64,000 nt of DNA from JANXQE01 sp035651635 (GTDB taxonomy: Bacteria > Verrucomicrobiota > Verrucomicrobiia > Limisphaerales > UBA8199), in the NCBI GenBank assembly GCA_035651635.1, contig DASRFK010000104.1:1-64000 (forward strand), given 5' to 3'. The notes below the pieces were generated by a model, which worked only from the letters and a program-made list of their open reading frames with translations, ran no database searches and was not told the origin of the DNA. Within the stretch, counting starts at the first letter, position 1. Each line of letters begins with the position of its first letter. Positions 50,301 to 59,005 of this stretch are shown in pieces. The position numbers were made by a program, and so were the translations under genes.

Positions 50301-53300
50301 GGTTTCTTGCCCTTCTCCGAGGCAGTTGTCTCGCTGAATTTAGCAGCGGGCCAGAGCCTGGCCGTTCCATCGGAGCCGCAGGTAGCCATGAGGTTCCCGT
50401 CCGGCGAGAAGGCCACCGAATTGTCCACTCCGCCGCCAGGAGTCAGCTTCAATGCCTCCCGGTGGTTCGCTAGACACCAAAAACGGATGCTCCCATCCCA
50501 GCTCGTCGAAACGAGCGTCTTGTCATCTGGCGCGAAAGCCAATCCAAATACCGCATCGCTGTGGCCCTCCAGTCGCGCGGACGTACCTTTTCGCAGGTCG
50601 TAGACCACGACCAGGTCATCGTTCCCTCCTGAAGCCAAGAAAAATCCGTCATGAGAAAAACAGAGCACGTTGATTCCAGTCGAAGCCGAATGCTGCTGGA
50701 AACGCCATGATAGGCGCTCGGTGACAAAATCCCAGATCAATACCTGGCCGGTTTCCATTCCTAGAGCCAGCCAATTACCGTCGGGGGAGAAGACGACACT
50801 CTGCACGTCGTTAGTTGGGCCGGCCGGCAAAAGGTCAATCTGCTGGCCGTTCCGCAAATCAAAAAAGCGAAGATCGTGACGGGCGGTTGCCAGAATGGGC
50901 TTGAAGGGATGAAATGCGATCGAGGCCTTACCGTCGTCGGCCAGAATGCGAAAAAGATGGATTCTCTTACCGGTAGAAACGTCCGAGATTTGAACGTTTC
51001 CATCGCTTCCAGCGGTAGCGATAAGCTTACCATCCGGAGAAAACCTCACTCCACGGCAGGGCCCCGAGTGCTCACCGACGCTTGCAATCCGCCGTTGCCT
51101 CGCCACATCCCACAAGACTGCCATGCGGCCGTTAAAGTCGGCAACAGCGAGAAGCTTGCCGTCAGGCGAGAAGGACACTTCATCCGTCCAATCCGGATGG
51201 TGCAGGATATTGGTGATTCCTTTCGAGGAGACGTCGAACACCTTCACGGTCCCGTCGGCGCTTCCGGTGTAAAGCTCGTTTCCATTCGTGGAAAACAACA
51301 GCGACCTCACCGCACCAATATGGCCATGCAAGTAGGTGGGGGGGATTTCCAACCTGGCGAGATTCCAAAGCCGGATTGAGTGATCGGTTTGGCCACTGGC
51401 CAGCAGCAGACCATCGGGAGAGAATGCCAAATCACCGAACCCCCCGCCCAGGTCCGGAAGGTCAGCGAACAGGCGACCGTCGGGGAAACTCCGCACATGG
51501 ATATGAGCGTCGCCGCCTCGGGAGGCGAGTTTGCTTCCGGAACGGTCGAATGCCAGGAAAGCAACACTCGCCGCATGACCCGTAAGCACGTTGACTGGTT
51601 GGAGACTCGGTGCTTCGAGAATATGAACCTTAGTTCCAAGGGTTCCACAGACTAAATACCTCGAATCCGGGCTGAACGCCAGACTCTCAATATTCTCGTT
51701 TTCGCCGAGGTTGAATGCTGGGCCAAACGGCTTGCCGGTCTTCACGGCGAAGATTCGGACGGTGCTGAGCGAAGTATTAGTGCCCGAGGCGGCGAGCATC
51801 GTCCCGTCCCATGAGAGGGCAAAGGCGCCCTCGGAATCAATGGAGGGCCCGCCGCCCAGCCCGGGGGCCAATCCGCCGCCCAACAACTCCTCGCCGGCAG
51901 GCGAGAGAGCTTTGATTTTATCCGTGTGGTACGCGACCAGGCCCAGCTTGTCTCCGGACATGGATAGTCCGTTAATGGCGTTCGTGCCGAGGCTGATGCT
52001 CTGGATCTCGCGGTGCTTCTGCGGGTCCAACCATTTGAGTGAATCGCCGCTGGCGGCGATCAACGTCTGACCATCGGCGCTCAGCGCCAGACCGTGACTA
52101 TGGCCGGCAAAATGGACGTTCGTAAAGGTGACGCGACTTTCGTCCTGGCACAGTTTCGAAAGGTAACGCCACTCGAAGCCGCGCAGGTCCTCTTTGCCTG
52201 CCTGAGGCAAATACGCCCAGAGCAACTTTTGAGCACGTTGCAGGCTGCCTTCGTTCCAGGCTTGGTATGCCAGGTTCATATCTGCGGTATAGAGGTTTCG
52301 AACCGCCTGTGATTCACTAACGGTCGCGCGTCGCCATTCCCAGAGAACTCCTATCAGACCGAGAGCGAGCACCAGGTGCAGGGCCAAGATTAGACCCGCC
52401 AGCGCGGGTTTGCGCCGGCACCAACGCCACGCGCGTTCGGCCCGCGTGATCGGACGGGCATGGATTGGTTCGTGACGAAGGAAACGGCCCAGTTCCTCGG
52501 CCAACTCCTGTGCGCTCTGGTAGCGGGCGGACGGTTCTTTTTGGAGGCATTTAACGCAGATCGTCTCGAGGTCGGGAGGCACACTCGAATTAAGCAGGCG
52601 GGGTGAGACCGGTTCGGTATTGAGCACCTGGTTGATTACGCTTTCAAAGGATTCGGCTTGGAAGGGCGGGCGGGCGGTTAGCAGATGGTACAGAATGGCG
52701 CCAAGACCATAAACGTCACTGTGTCGGCCCACCTTGCCGCGCTGAGCGCTGGCTTGCTCCGGCGGCATGTAGTTCGGCGACCCCAGCATCTGGCCGGTCA
52801 TGGTAATGCTGGAGTCACCATCAAGCCGCTTGGCCAGGCCAAAATCTGTGATGCGCGGTTGGTCGCTCGCATCCACCAGCACATTCGAAGGCTTCAGATC
52901 ACGGTGGAGGATGCCTTGCTGATGCGCGTAGTGAATGGCATCAGCAACGAGCTTAATGTAACGCGCGGCTTTCGCCGGTGGCAGCGGCCGGGTGCCCACG
53001 AGCTGAGAGAGGTTCTGCCCGTCGACGTAATCCATCGAGAAGTAATGCTGGCCGTCATGGATGCCAACGTCATGAATGGCGACGATGTTCGGATGCTGGA
53101 GCAGCGCGGCAGCCGTAACCTCACCCCGGAATCGTTGAATGATCTGCTTGCTCGCGAACTGCCCGGCCAAAATCATTTTCAGCGCCACAATGCGCTCGAG
53201 ACTGGTTTGGCGCGCGCGATAAACCACGCCCATTCCGCCACGGGCAATTTCTTCGAGCAGTTCGTAATCGCCGAAGTAACGAACCGCCTCAGGGCTGGGT

Positions 53301-53476
53301 GAGAAGTGCCCGGAATCGCTTGCGGGAACTGCTGTTGGAGACGAGTTGGAAACCCTGGAAGGACGGTCGAGCGCTACCTCGAGACCGCTTTCGAGCAGGC
53401 AGCGAGTGCAAAGGCCCTCCGCCTGGTGCGGGCGCAATTTGGCGCCACACCGTGCGCATGAATTCGAAAGGGACAC
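50297..53476 (-). CDS. membrane Ser/Thr protein kinase with N-terminal zinc ribbon and extracytoplasmic WD40 repeats
   Basis: The 1059-residue protein has a zinc ribbon (CARC...CTRC, residues 8-26), then a kinase domain from about 70. The glycine loop is IARGGMGVVYRA, the VALKMI lysine follows, the catalytic loop is LHRDLKPSNVLVD near 193 and DFGLAKRL lies near 213. A membrane helix (ALAGLILALHLVLALGLIGV, about 355) leads to about 600 residues of WD40 repeats (VRFSPDGKLIATAGSDGNVQ and similar). Topology suggests a propeller sensor outside and a kinase inside. Its promoter carries the two-box motif and the ECF sigma gene lies just upstream on the same strand. Confidence 0.93.
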   Translation of the reverse strand: MSLSNSCARCGAKLRPHQAEGLCTRCLLESGLEVALDRPSRVSNSSPTAVPASDSGHFSPSPEAVRYFGDYELLEEIARGGMGVVYRARQTSLERIVALKMILAGQFASKQIIQRFRGEVTAAALLQHPNIVAIHDVGIHDGQHYFSMDYVDGQNLSQLVGTRPLPPAKAARYIKLVADAIHYAHQQGILHRDLKPSNVLVDASDQPRITDFGLAKRLDGDSSITMTGQMLGSPNYMPPEQASAQRGKVGRHSDVYGLGAILYHLLTARPPFQAESFESVINQVLNTEPVSPRLLNSSVPPDLETICVKCLQKEPSARYQSAQELAEELGRFLRHEPIHARPITRAERAWRWCRRKPALAGLILALHLVLALGLIGVLWEWRRATVSESQAVRNLYTADMNLAYQAWNEGSLQRAQKLLWAYLPQAGKEDLRGFEWRYLSKLCQDESRVTFTNVHFAGHSHGLALSADGQTLIAASGDSLKWLDPQKHREIQSISLGTNAINGLSMSGDKLGLVAYHTDKIKALSPAGEELLGGGLAPGLGGGPSIDSEGAFALSWDGTMLAASGTNTSLSTVRIFAVKTGKPFGPAFNLGENENIESLAFSPDSRYLVCGTLGTKVHILEAPSLQPVNVLTGHAASVAFLAFDRSGSKLASRGGDAHIHVRSFPDGRLFADLPDLGGGFGDLAFSPDGLLLASGQTDHSIRLWNLARLEIPPTYLHGHIGAVRSLLFSTNGNELYTGSADGTVKVFDVSSKGITNILHHPDWTDEVSFSPDGKLLAVADFNGRMAVLWDVARQRRIASVGEHSGPCRGVRFSPDGKLIATAGSDGNVQISDVSTGKRIHLFRILADDGKASIAFHPFKPILATARHDLRFFDLRNGQQIDLLPAGPTNDVQSVVFSPDGNWLALGMETGQVLIWDFVTERLSWRFQQHSASTGINVLCFSHDGFFLASGGNDDLVVVYDLRKGTSARLEGHSDAVFGLAFAPDDKTLVSTSWDGSIRFWCLANHREALKLTPGGGVDNSVAFSPDGNLMATCGSDGTARLWPAAKFSETTASEKGKKP

Positions 53477-53506
53477 TTTGTAATCGAAACCAGGTTCACT
53501 CGTTCC

Positions 53507-53532
53507 TACAACGTTCCGGACGGAAAGTTACA
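53507..53532 (-). promoter_or_regulatory. two-box promoter candidate upstream of the kinase gene
   Basis: TGTAAC (53532-53527, minus strand) and CGTTGTA (53513-53507) are separated by 13 bases, followed by GGAAC and GTGAAC, as at 49177-49204. Box 2 lies 31 bases before the kinase ATG. The adjacent ECF sigma factor is the natural candidate to read it. Confidence 0.62.
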
Positions 53533-53565
53533 AGTCGCATAGAGATCTTATTCAGGTCTCATTTT

Positions 53566-54414
53566 TCACTTCAGCATGTTGATAAGATGCCGCAGTTCAC
53601 CATCGATATCTTCCGGCCGTGCGACCGTATTGGCGACTTCCGCCCGCAGAAGTTCCCGGAATCGTTGGCGCAGCCGATGAACCGCCACCTTTACATTTCC
53701 CTCGCTCAGGTTCAGATGTTCGGCAATCTCCGCGTACGAAGCAGTGTTTTTGTCTCCCCAAATGAAACCCTTCAGCTCCTCGAAAAGTCTGGCTTTATCC
53801 TCCGTGCTGAACTCCTGACGCAGAGCGGTTAAAACCAGTTCGACCAGCGTAACCGCCCAGCGCTTTTCATACTCAGAGTCCCCATTGGCTTCCTCAGGCG
53901 CCTCCGCCGTATAGCGATTTTCCGCCATGTTTGTGTCAATGGAAAGGAACTCAACCCCACCACCACGTTTCAAACGGCCCTCCCGCTTCCACTCGTTGAT
54001 TAGAAAATTTCTCAACGATTGCAGCAGGAAAGTGCGGAACTTTCCGCGATCGGGGTCGGCTTTCGCGACGTAGTTCTTCGCGAGAAGCCGGGAAAAAAAG
54101 TCCTGTGTCAAATCCTGCGCATCTTCCGGGCTGTTTCCCTGCCGCCGGGCGAACGCGTAAAGGGGAAACCAATAAGTACGGCAGAGCTTTTCCAGCGCTT
54201 CCTGTGAGCCGTGCGCTGAATTCTGACCCGCTGCCAGCACTACGCTCCAATGCGTGGTTGCGAAAATGACCGGGTCTGTTCGAGTACGGCTCTGCGAAGA
54301 TCGGTCCGGTTCTGGTGGCACATGACGACAGTAACCCCGAGGCCCGCCCAAAGGAAGTCTTTCCACCTTCGCTTCGACGCGAACCCGAGAACGGTCAGTG
54401 TAATCACGAGGCAC
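53566..54414 (-). CDS. ECF-type RNA polymerase sigma factor
   Basis: The frame from GTG 54414 is 282 residues, but the first 45 are unlike any sigma factor and begin inside a tRNA fragment, so the true start may lie downstream at a rarer codon. The core is typical. Region 2 is ALEKLCRTYWFPLYAFARR with EDAQDLTQDFFSRLL. Region 4 is ALRQEFSTEDKARLFEEL with YAEIAEHLNLSEGNVKVAVH, an HTH. The length and the neighbouring Ser/Thr kinase match the ECF-STK groups described in Planctomycetes. No anti-sigma factor is adjacent, so the kinase may control it by phosphorylation (inference). Confidence 0.88.
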   Translation of the reverse strand: MPRDYTDRSRVRVEAKVERLPLGGPRGYCRHVPPEPDRSSQSRTRTDPVIFATTHWSVVLAAGQNSAHGSQEALEKLCRTYWFPLYAFARRQGNSPEDAQDLTQDFFSRLLAKNYVAKADPDRGKFRTFLLQSLRNFLINEWKREGRLKRGGGVEFLSIDTNMAENRYTAEAPEEANGDSEYEKRWAVTLVELVLTALRQEFSTEDKARLFEELKGFIWGDKNTASYAEIAEHLNLSEGNVKVAVHRLRQRFRELLRAEVANTVARPEDIDGELRHLINMLK

Positions 54415-54442
54415 ATGCTCTATCCAACTGAGCTACGGGCCC
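54408..54442 (-). pseudogene. 5' half of an arginine-type tRNA, broken at the anticodon loop
   Basis: On the minus strand the sequence has a 5' acceptor GGGCCCG, a D-arm GCTC...GAGC and an anticodon 5' strand GTGCC, followed by CTC of the loop. All resemblance then ends and the ECF gene begins. The 3' half and acceptor partner CGGGCCC are absent. The acceptor differs from the intact tRNA-Arg(UCU), so this is a different isoacceptor, possibly CCU. Confidence 0.7.
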
Positions 54443-54539
54443 ACTTCAAAATCGACCACCTTCCCGCCCATACCGTTCATACCGTTGACCATGATTGACG
54501 CTGCGGGGCTTCACGCATACGTTGCGGTCTGACTGAAAG

Positions 54540-54923
54540 ATGATTGCCAACAATATAAGCAAACCCGCCGGCGCCCCGGCTTTCAGAGTAGGGGATGAGC
54601 GGTTGATTAAACTGACGTCCAGCGCCGCCGCAAAAGTCGGGTCCTTGCTTGCCAAACAAGGCCGTCCAGCCGGCGTGCTTCGCGTAGCCGTCGTCGGGGG
54701 CGGTTGCTCGGGGTTGCAGTATAAAATGGATTTACAGGATGCGCCGGCGAATCGTGATATCCTGGTCGAAACCGCCGGAGTCAAGGTGGTGGTCGATCCC
54801 AAAAGCGCGCTGTACGTCACCGGGAGCGAACTCGATTACCTCGATTCACTCGAGGGCGGCTTCAAAGTAAAGAACCCGAACGCGGCGACGAGCTGTTCCT
54901 GTGGTGAGAGTTTCAGCGCCTGA
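54540..54923 (+). CDS. erpA: A-type iron-sulfur carrier protein (IscA/ErpA family)
   Basis: The 127-residue protein has the three conserved cysteines of A-type carriers in VVGGGCSGLQYKMD and SCSCGESF, with the N-terminal LTSSAAAKVGSLL helix. It delivers Fe-S clusters to apoproteins. It is followed 52 bases later by hscB on the same strand; iscS, iscU and hscA are not in view. The ErpA versus IscA/SufA assignment is by overall resemblance only. Confidence 0.85.
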   Translation: MIANNISKPAGAPAFRVGDERLIKLTSSAAAKVGSLLAKQGRPAGVLRVAVVGGGCSGLQYKMDLQDAPANRDILVETAGVKVVVDPKSALYVTGSELDYLDSLEGGFKVKNPNAATSCSCGESFSA

Positions 54924-54975
54924 AGGCCCCCGCATCAGTCAGCGCAGGCAGAGATTTCTGCGGGATTGACCACCG

Positions 54976-55584
54976 ATGATCGATTATTTCTCGCTCCTGG
55001 GTGAGCCTCGCCGTCCCTGGCTGGACCCGGAAGTACTAAAGAAGAAATTCCTGGCACGCAGCGCGACGGGTCATCCAGACCGCGTGCATACGGCTGGAGA
55101 CGAGGAGAAACGCACAGCTCAGCGGCACTATGCCGAGCTCAACCAGGCCTACAACCACCTCCGCCATCCAAAGGAACGTCTCCAGCATTTGCTCGAGCTT
55201 GAGACCGGCGCAAAACCGCAGCAGGTTCAGCAGGTCCCGTCAGACTTGACCGCGTTTTTTCTCCAGGTCGGAAATCTTTTTAAAGAAACCGATGCGCTTT
55301 TGGGCGAGAAAGCCAAAACCTCCTCCCCTTTGCTCCAGGTTCGCTTGTTCGAAACCGGACAAGGCTACACGGAGAAATTAAATGCGCTGCAACGGCAGCT
55401 CAGTGCTGGACAGCAACAGCTCCTGGCGGAGCTCCAGGAACTGGACCGGCGCTGGATCGAAAAACCTGCCGCGAGCGACAGGTTAGACCTTCTCCGTCGA
55501 CTGGAGGAGTTGTACCGGCTCTTCAGTTACTTCGCGCGCTGGGAAAGCCAGATCCAGGAAAAAATCGTGCAGCTTTCCTTGTGA
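54976..55584 (+). CDS. hscB: Fe-S assembly co-chaperone HscB (J-domain)
   Basis: The 202-residue protein opens with YFSLLGEPRRPWLDPEVLKK. The HPD motif is in SATGHPDRVHTAG near residue 34, followed by YAELNQAYNHLRHPKERLQ. The C-terminal three-helix bundle that binds IscU occupies about 85-200. HscB stimulates HscA ATPase during cluster transfer. Its stop overlaps the GTG of the next gene as GTGA. Confidence 0.9.
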   Translation: MIDYFSLLGEPRRPWLDPEVLKKKFLARSATGHPDRVHTAGDEEKRTAQRHYAELNQAYNHLRHPKERLQHLLELETGAKPQQVQQVPSDLTAFFLQVGNLFKETDALLGEKAKTSSPLLQVRLFETGQGYTEKLNALQRQLSAGQQQLLAELQELDRRWIEKPAASDRLDLLRRLEELYRLFSYFARWESQIQEKIVQLSL

Positions 55585-56336
55585 AGAATTCAGCAACCCC
55601 AGTTGGCGTCGCGCGTCGTGCCCAAGTCCCTTTTGTGGCTACCTTCTTTTTCCTGGCGCTTCTCGTGCCACTGAGCGTGTGGCCGGCCCTAAGCGAACGG
55701 CGCGAGCCATGGCAACAAGCGCTGGCCGCAATGCCGATTGCGGCCGCAACGCCGGAACTGAACCGGACCAACTGCGTGCAAACTCTGCTGAGTGCTTTCA
55801 AACCCAACGAGATTGTTAAAGCCATCATCTTCATGCCCGGCGCGACGGATGAACTCTACCTTTTCAGGCGAGCGAGGGCCGCACTGACCAACGGCAATCC
55901 AACGGTGCTCGACGCGCTGATGGCCTTAACCAACCAGACGTTTATCCACGCTACGTTCCGCGCGCCGTTCCTCTTGCTGCATACCGACGAGGATCCCCTC
56001 GAACCGGCCAACCGAATTCAGGATCAGAAAACCGCCGAGCGGCTCAGGTCTCTTGTTTTGGTGGAGCGGCTCCGCTGCGATGATTGGGATTGGGATGCCT
56101 TACAGCCGGTTCTAAAGCACTCCTTGAAAATTGCCCTCCGCCCCTGGCGCTATTCGACCCAGTCGTGGCATTTTTACCGCTACAGCTTCGCGGCCTATCA
56201 TCTCGATGGATTAGAAGCGTTGGAATTGGCCGCGCTGGCCGGAAAAACGAAATTCACACTACGCCGGAAGGAAGCTGTGTTTGAACTGGATCCGCGGGTG
56301 CTGGCCGCGCCGAAATTTGACGCGCACTTGCGCTGA
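55581..56336 (+). CDS. exported protein of unknown function coupled to hscB
   Basis: GTG 55581 overlaps the hscB stop and gives 251 residues. One N-terminal helix (FVATFFFLALLVPLSVWPAL) is followed by a soluble alpha/beta domain of about 215 residues. Notable segments are FKPNEIVKAIIFMPGATDEL, LLLHTDEDPLEP and the aromatic block WRYSTQSWHFYRYSFAAYHL. It has no recognisable catalytic motif. Coupling to Fe-S assembly suggests a shared transcript but not necessarily a shared function. A shorter overlapping frame at 56281-57162 is a shadow of glgB. Confidence 0.65.
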   Translation: MKNSATPVGVARRAQVPFVATFFFLALLVPLSVWPALSERREPWQQALAAMPIAAATPELNRTNCVQTLLSAFKPNEIVKAIIFMPGATDELYLFRRARAALTNGNPTVLDALMALTNQTFIHATFRAPFLLLHTDEDPLEPANRIQDQKTAERLRSLVLVERLRCDDWDWDALQPVLKHSLKIALRPWRYSTQSWHFYRYSFAAYHLDGLEALELAALAGKTKFTLRRKEAVFELDPRVLAAPKFDAHLR

Positions 56337-56343
56337 TTCGAAT

Positions 56344-58554
56344 CTACTCCTGAGCCGCTTCCTCGGATTTAAATGCAATGATGCTCAATGGAGGCAAGGT
56401 CATTTCGGCCGAGAACGGCTGGCCGTGGCATTTGTGCGCGGTGGCGACCACTCCGCCCAGGTTGCCCACGTTGCCGCCCCCGTAAACCTTGGCGTCGCTG
56501 TTCAAGACCTCGCGCCATTTGCCGCCTTTGGGCAACCCGACCCGGTAGCGGTAACGCGGCACCGGTGTCAGATTCAGGATTACCGCGACTCGATTACGGA
56601 ACGAGGCGTCCTGGCGGACGAAAGAGAGGACGCTGTTGTCGTGGTCGGAAGCGTCGATCCAGTAAAACCCGCTGTGATCGTAATCGGACTGCCAGAGTGC
56701 CGGCTCGGCCGCATAAAGTTTATTCAGGTCCTGCACGAACTGGTGAACTCCCTTGTGATAAGGGCCCGCGTTCAGCAGCCACCAATCCAATTCGGCATTG
56801 GCATTCCATTCGCCGCTCTGGCCGAATTCGCAACCCATGAACAAGAGCATTTTGCCTGGGAAACACCATTGATAGCCCAGCAAAGTCCGCAGATTGGCGA
56901 ACCGGCGCCAGTCATCGCCCGGCATTCGGGCCAGGAGCGAGCCTTTGCCGTGCACGACTTCATCATGCGAGAGCGGCAGGATGAAGTTTTCATGGTGATG
57001 GTAAAGCATCGCGAAGGTCAGGTCATTTTGGTGGTGCTTGCGATATACCGGGTCACGGCTGAAGTAGTTGAGCGTGTCGTGCATCCAGCCCATGTTCCAC
57101 TTGAACGAAAATCCAAGCCCGCCCAGATACGGTGGACGTGTCACCTGCGGCCAGGCCGTTGATTCTTCGGCGATGGTCATCACCCCGGGAAACTCCGTAT
57201 AGGTGATGTGGTTGAATCGCCTCAGGAAATCAATCGCTTCCAAGTTCTCCCGGCCGCCATACTGATTGGGGATCCACTCACCGTGTTTGCGGGAGTAATC
57301 GAGGTAGAGCATCGAAGCCACTGCGTCGACGCGCAGGCCGTCGATGTGGAACCGCTCGCACCAGAATAAGGCGTTAGCGAGCAGGAAATTGCTGACCTCA
57401 TGCCGGCCATAATTGAAGATCAAAGTTCCCCAGTCCTGGTGCGCGCCTTTGCGAGGATCCTCATGCTCGTAAAGGGCTGTCCCATCAAAACTGGCCAGCG
57501 CCCAATCGTCGCGCGGAAAATGCGCCGGCACCCAATCAACGATAATACCAATGCCGGCCGCGTGGAGCGCATTGACCAGGAACTGAAAGTCTTCCGGTGT
57601 GCCGTAGCGGCTCGTCGGCGCGTAAAAACCGGTGACCTGGTAGCCCCAAGACGGGTAAAACGCATGCTCCGCCAGGGGGAGAAACTCCACATGGGTGAAT
57701 CCCATCTTTTTCAAGTAATCAACCAGCGGCTCGGCCAGTTCCCGATAGCCGAACGATTCACCCATTGATTTTTTGCGCCAGGACCCGAGGTGGACTTCGT
57801 AAACGCTCAGCGGCGAGCGTAAGGCGTCCCGCTGTCTGCGCTCGGTTAGCCACTGCTCGTCAGTCCACTCAAATTTTTTGTTATTCCAAAGAATCGCGGC
57901 ATTCTTGGGTGGTGTTTCGAAAAAGAAACCGTACGGATCGGTCTTGAGCACGATGTGCCCGTGCAGATTCCGAACTTCGAATTTGTAATGGGCTCCCTCG
58001 CTGGCCCCCGGGATAAAAATCTCCCACACCCCGGAAGCCCCGAGCGAGCGCATTTGATGGGCTCGCCCGTCCCAGTCATTGAAATCCCCCACCACGCTAA
58101 TGCGTTGGGCATTGGGCGCCCAGACCGCAAAGCTGGCTCCGGCCACGCCGTCAATGGTGCGCAGGTGGCCGCCGAGCTTGTCATAAATCCGGCGTTCGTC
58201 GCCTTTGCCGAAGAGGTACAGGTCGGCTTCTCCCAAGGTCGGCAGGAACGAATAGGGATCGCGCGTGCGGCGCACCTGGCCGGCCTTGTCCGTGATCACC
58301 AGGTCGTACGAGAAGACTTTGTCAGCCTCGGAAGTCGTTCCTTCGAACACATCGGTCTTGATTATCCGGGTGAGTTGGATGGTAGGCTTGTCTTTTTCCA
58401 ACACGGGTTGGACCTCGACCTTTTCCGCGCCAGGAACCAGCGCCCTGGCCACGAGCCCCTTTCCCTTGCCGAGCTCATGCAAGCCCAACAGTTGATGCGG
58501 CGAGCGGTTGCGCACTTCAACCAGACTCAACAATTCCTCTTTGGTCAAGACCAT
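56344..58554 (-). CDS. glgB: 1,4-alpha-glucan branching enzyme
   Basis: The 736-residue length matches GlgB. An N-terminal CBM48 pair (GASFAVWAPNAQRISVVGDF, about 130-230) precedes a GH13 barrel. Catalytic residues sit in GLRVDAVASMLYLDYSR (nucleophile Asp near 405), VMTIAEESTAWP (Glu near 460) and LSHDEVVHGKG (Asp near 530). The enzyme introduces alpha-1,6 branches into glycogen. The gene is monocistronic here, converging with the hscB-side operon. Confidence 0.95.
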   Translation of the reverse strand: MVLTKEELLSLVEVRNRSPHQLLGLHELGKGKGLVARALVPGAEKVEVQPVLEKDKPTIQLTRIIKTDVFEGTTSEADKVFSYDLVITDKAGQVRRTRDPYSFLPTLGEADLYLFGKGDERRIYDKLGGHLRTIDGVAGASFAVWAPNAQRISVVGDFNDWDGRAHQMRSLGASGVWEIFIPGASEGAHYKFEVRNLHGHIVLKTDPYGFFFETPPKNAAILWNNKKFEWTDEQWLTERRQRDALRSPLSVYEVHLGSWRKKSMGESFGYRELAEPLVDYLKKMGFTHVEFLPLAEHAFYPSWGYQVTGFYAPTSRYGTPEDFQFLVNALHAAGIGIIVDWVPAHFPRDDWALASFDGTALYEHEDPRKGAHQDWGTLIFNYGRHEVSNFLLANALFWCERFHIDGLRVDAVASMLYLDYSRKHGEWIPNQYGGRENLEAIDFLRRFNHITYTEFPGVMTIAEESTAWPQVTRPPYLGGLGFSFKWNMGWMHDTLNYFSRDPVYRKHHQNDLTFAMLYHHHENFILPLSHDEVVHGKGSLLARMPGDDWRRFANLRTLLGYQWCFPGKMLLFMGCEFGQSGEWNANAELDWWLLNAGPYHKGVHQFVQDLNKLYAAEPALWQSDYDHSGFYWIDASDHDNSVLSFVRQDASFRNRVAVILNLTPVPRYRYRVGLPKGGKWREVLNSDAKVYGGGNVGNLGGVVATAHKCHGQPFSAEMTLPPLSIIAFKSEEAAQE

Positions 58555-58630
58555 GGTGGGCTCAACCTAACAGAGCACCCGCCGGTTGCCAACAGGCAAG
58601 CGTCCGGCGCGTCCGGCGCGTACGGCGCGC

Positions 58631-58991
58631 GGGCATCCTGCCCGCAGCAACGACCGATAGCGAACTGGCGCTAGGCACTCTCGGCGCCCGAGTTGCTTCG
58701 TGCATCCCTGCGGACATCCGATGTCCGAGCGCCGGCGCGCGGGCATCCTGCCCGCAGCGGCGATCGATAGCGAACTGGCGCTAGGCACTCTCGGCGCCCG
58801 AGTTGCTTCGTGCATCCCTGCGGACATCCGATGTCCGCGCGCCGGACCGCGGGCATTCTGCCCGCAGCGACGATCGATCGCGAACTGGCGCTAGGCACTC
58901 TCGTTGCCCTGGTTGCTTCGCGCATCCCTGCGGACATCCAATGTCCGCGCGCCGGACCGCGGGCATTCTGCCCGCAGCAACGATCGATCAC
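58631..58991. repeat. 110-bp direct tandem repeat, 3.3 copies
   Basis: Units start at 58631, 58741, 58851 and (partial) 58961 with GGGCATCCTG/GGGCATTCTG. Each carries GGCGCTAGGCACTCTCG and CGGACATCCGATGTCC. Several internal palindromes are present, such as CGGGCATTCTGCCCG. The copies are about 90-95% alike. The gap lies between the divergently opposed ends of glgB and gatB. It produces spurious ORFs on both strands. Confidence 0.85.
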
Positions 58992-59005
58992 CACCAGGCG
59001 CCAGA

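Noticed and set aside
54408..54442. tRNA interrupted by a group I intron
   Set aside because: No 3' exon or intron core was found downstream; the following sequence is the ECF coding region.
58631..58991. Possible CRISPR array
   Set aside because: The repeating unit is 110 bases and conserved throughout, with no unique spacers, and no cas genes are present.
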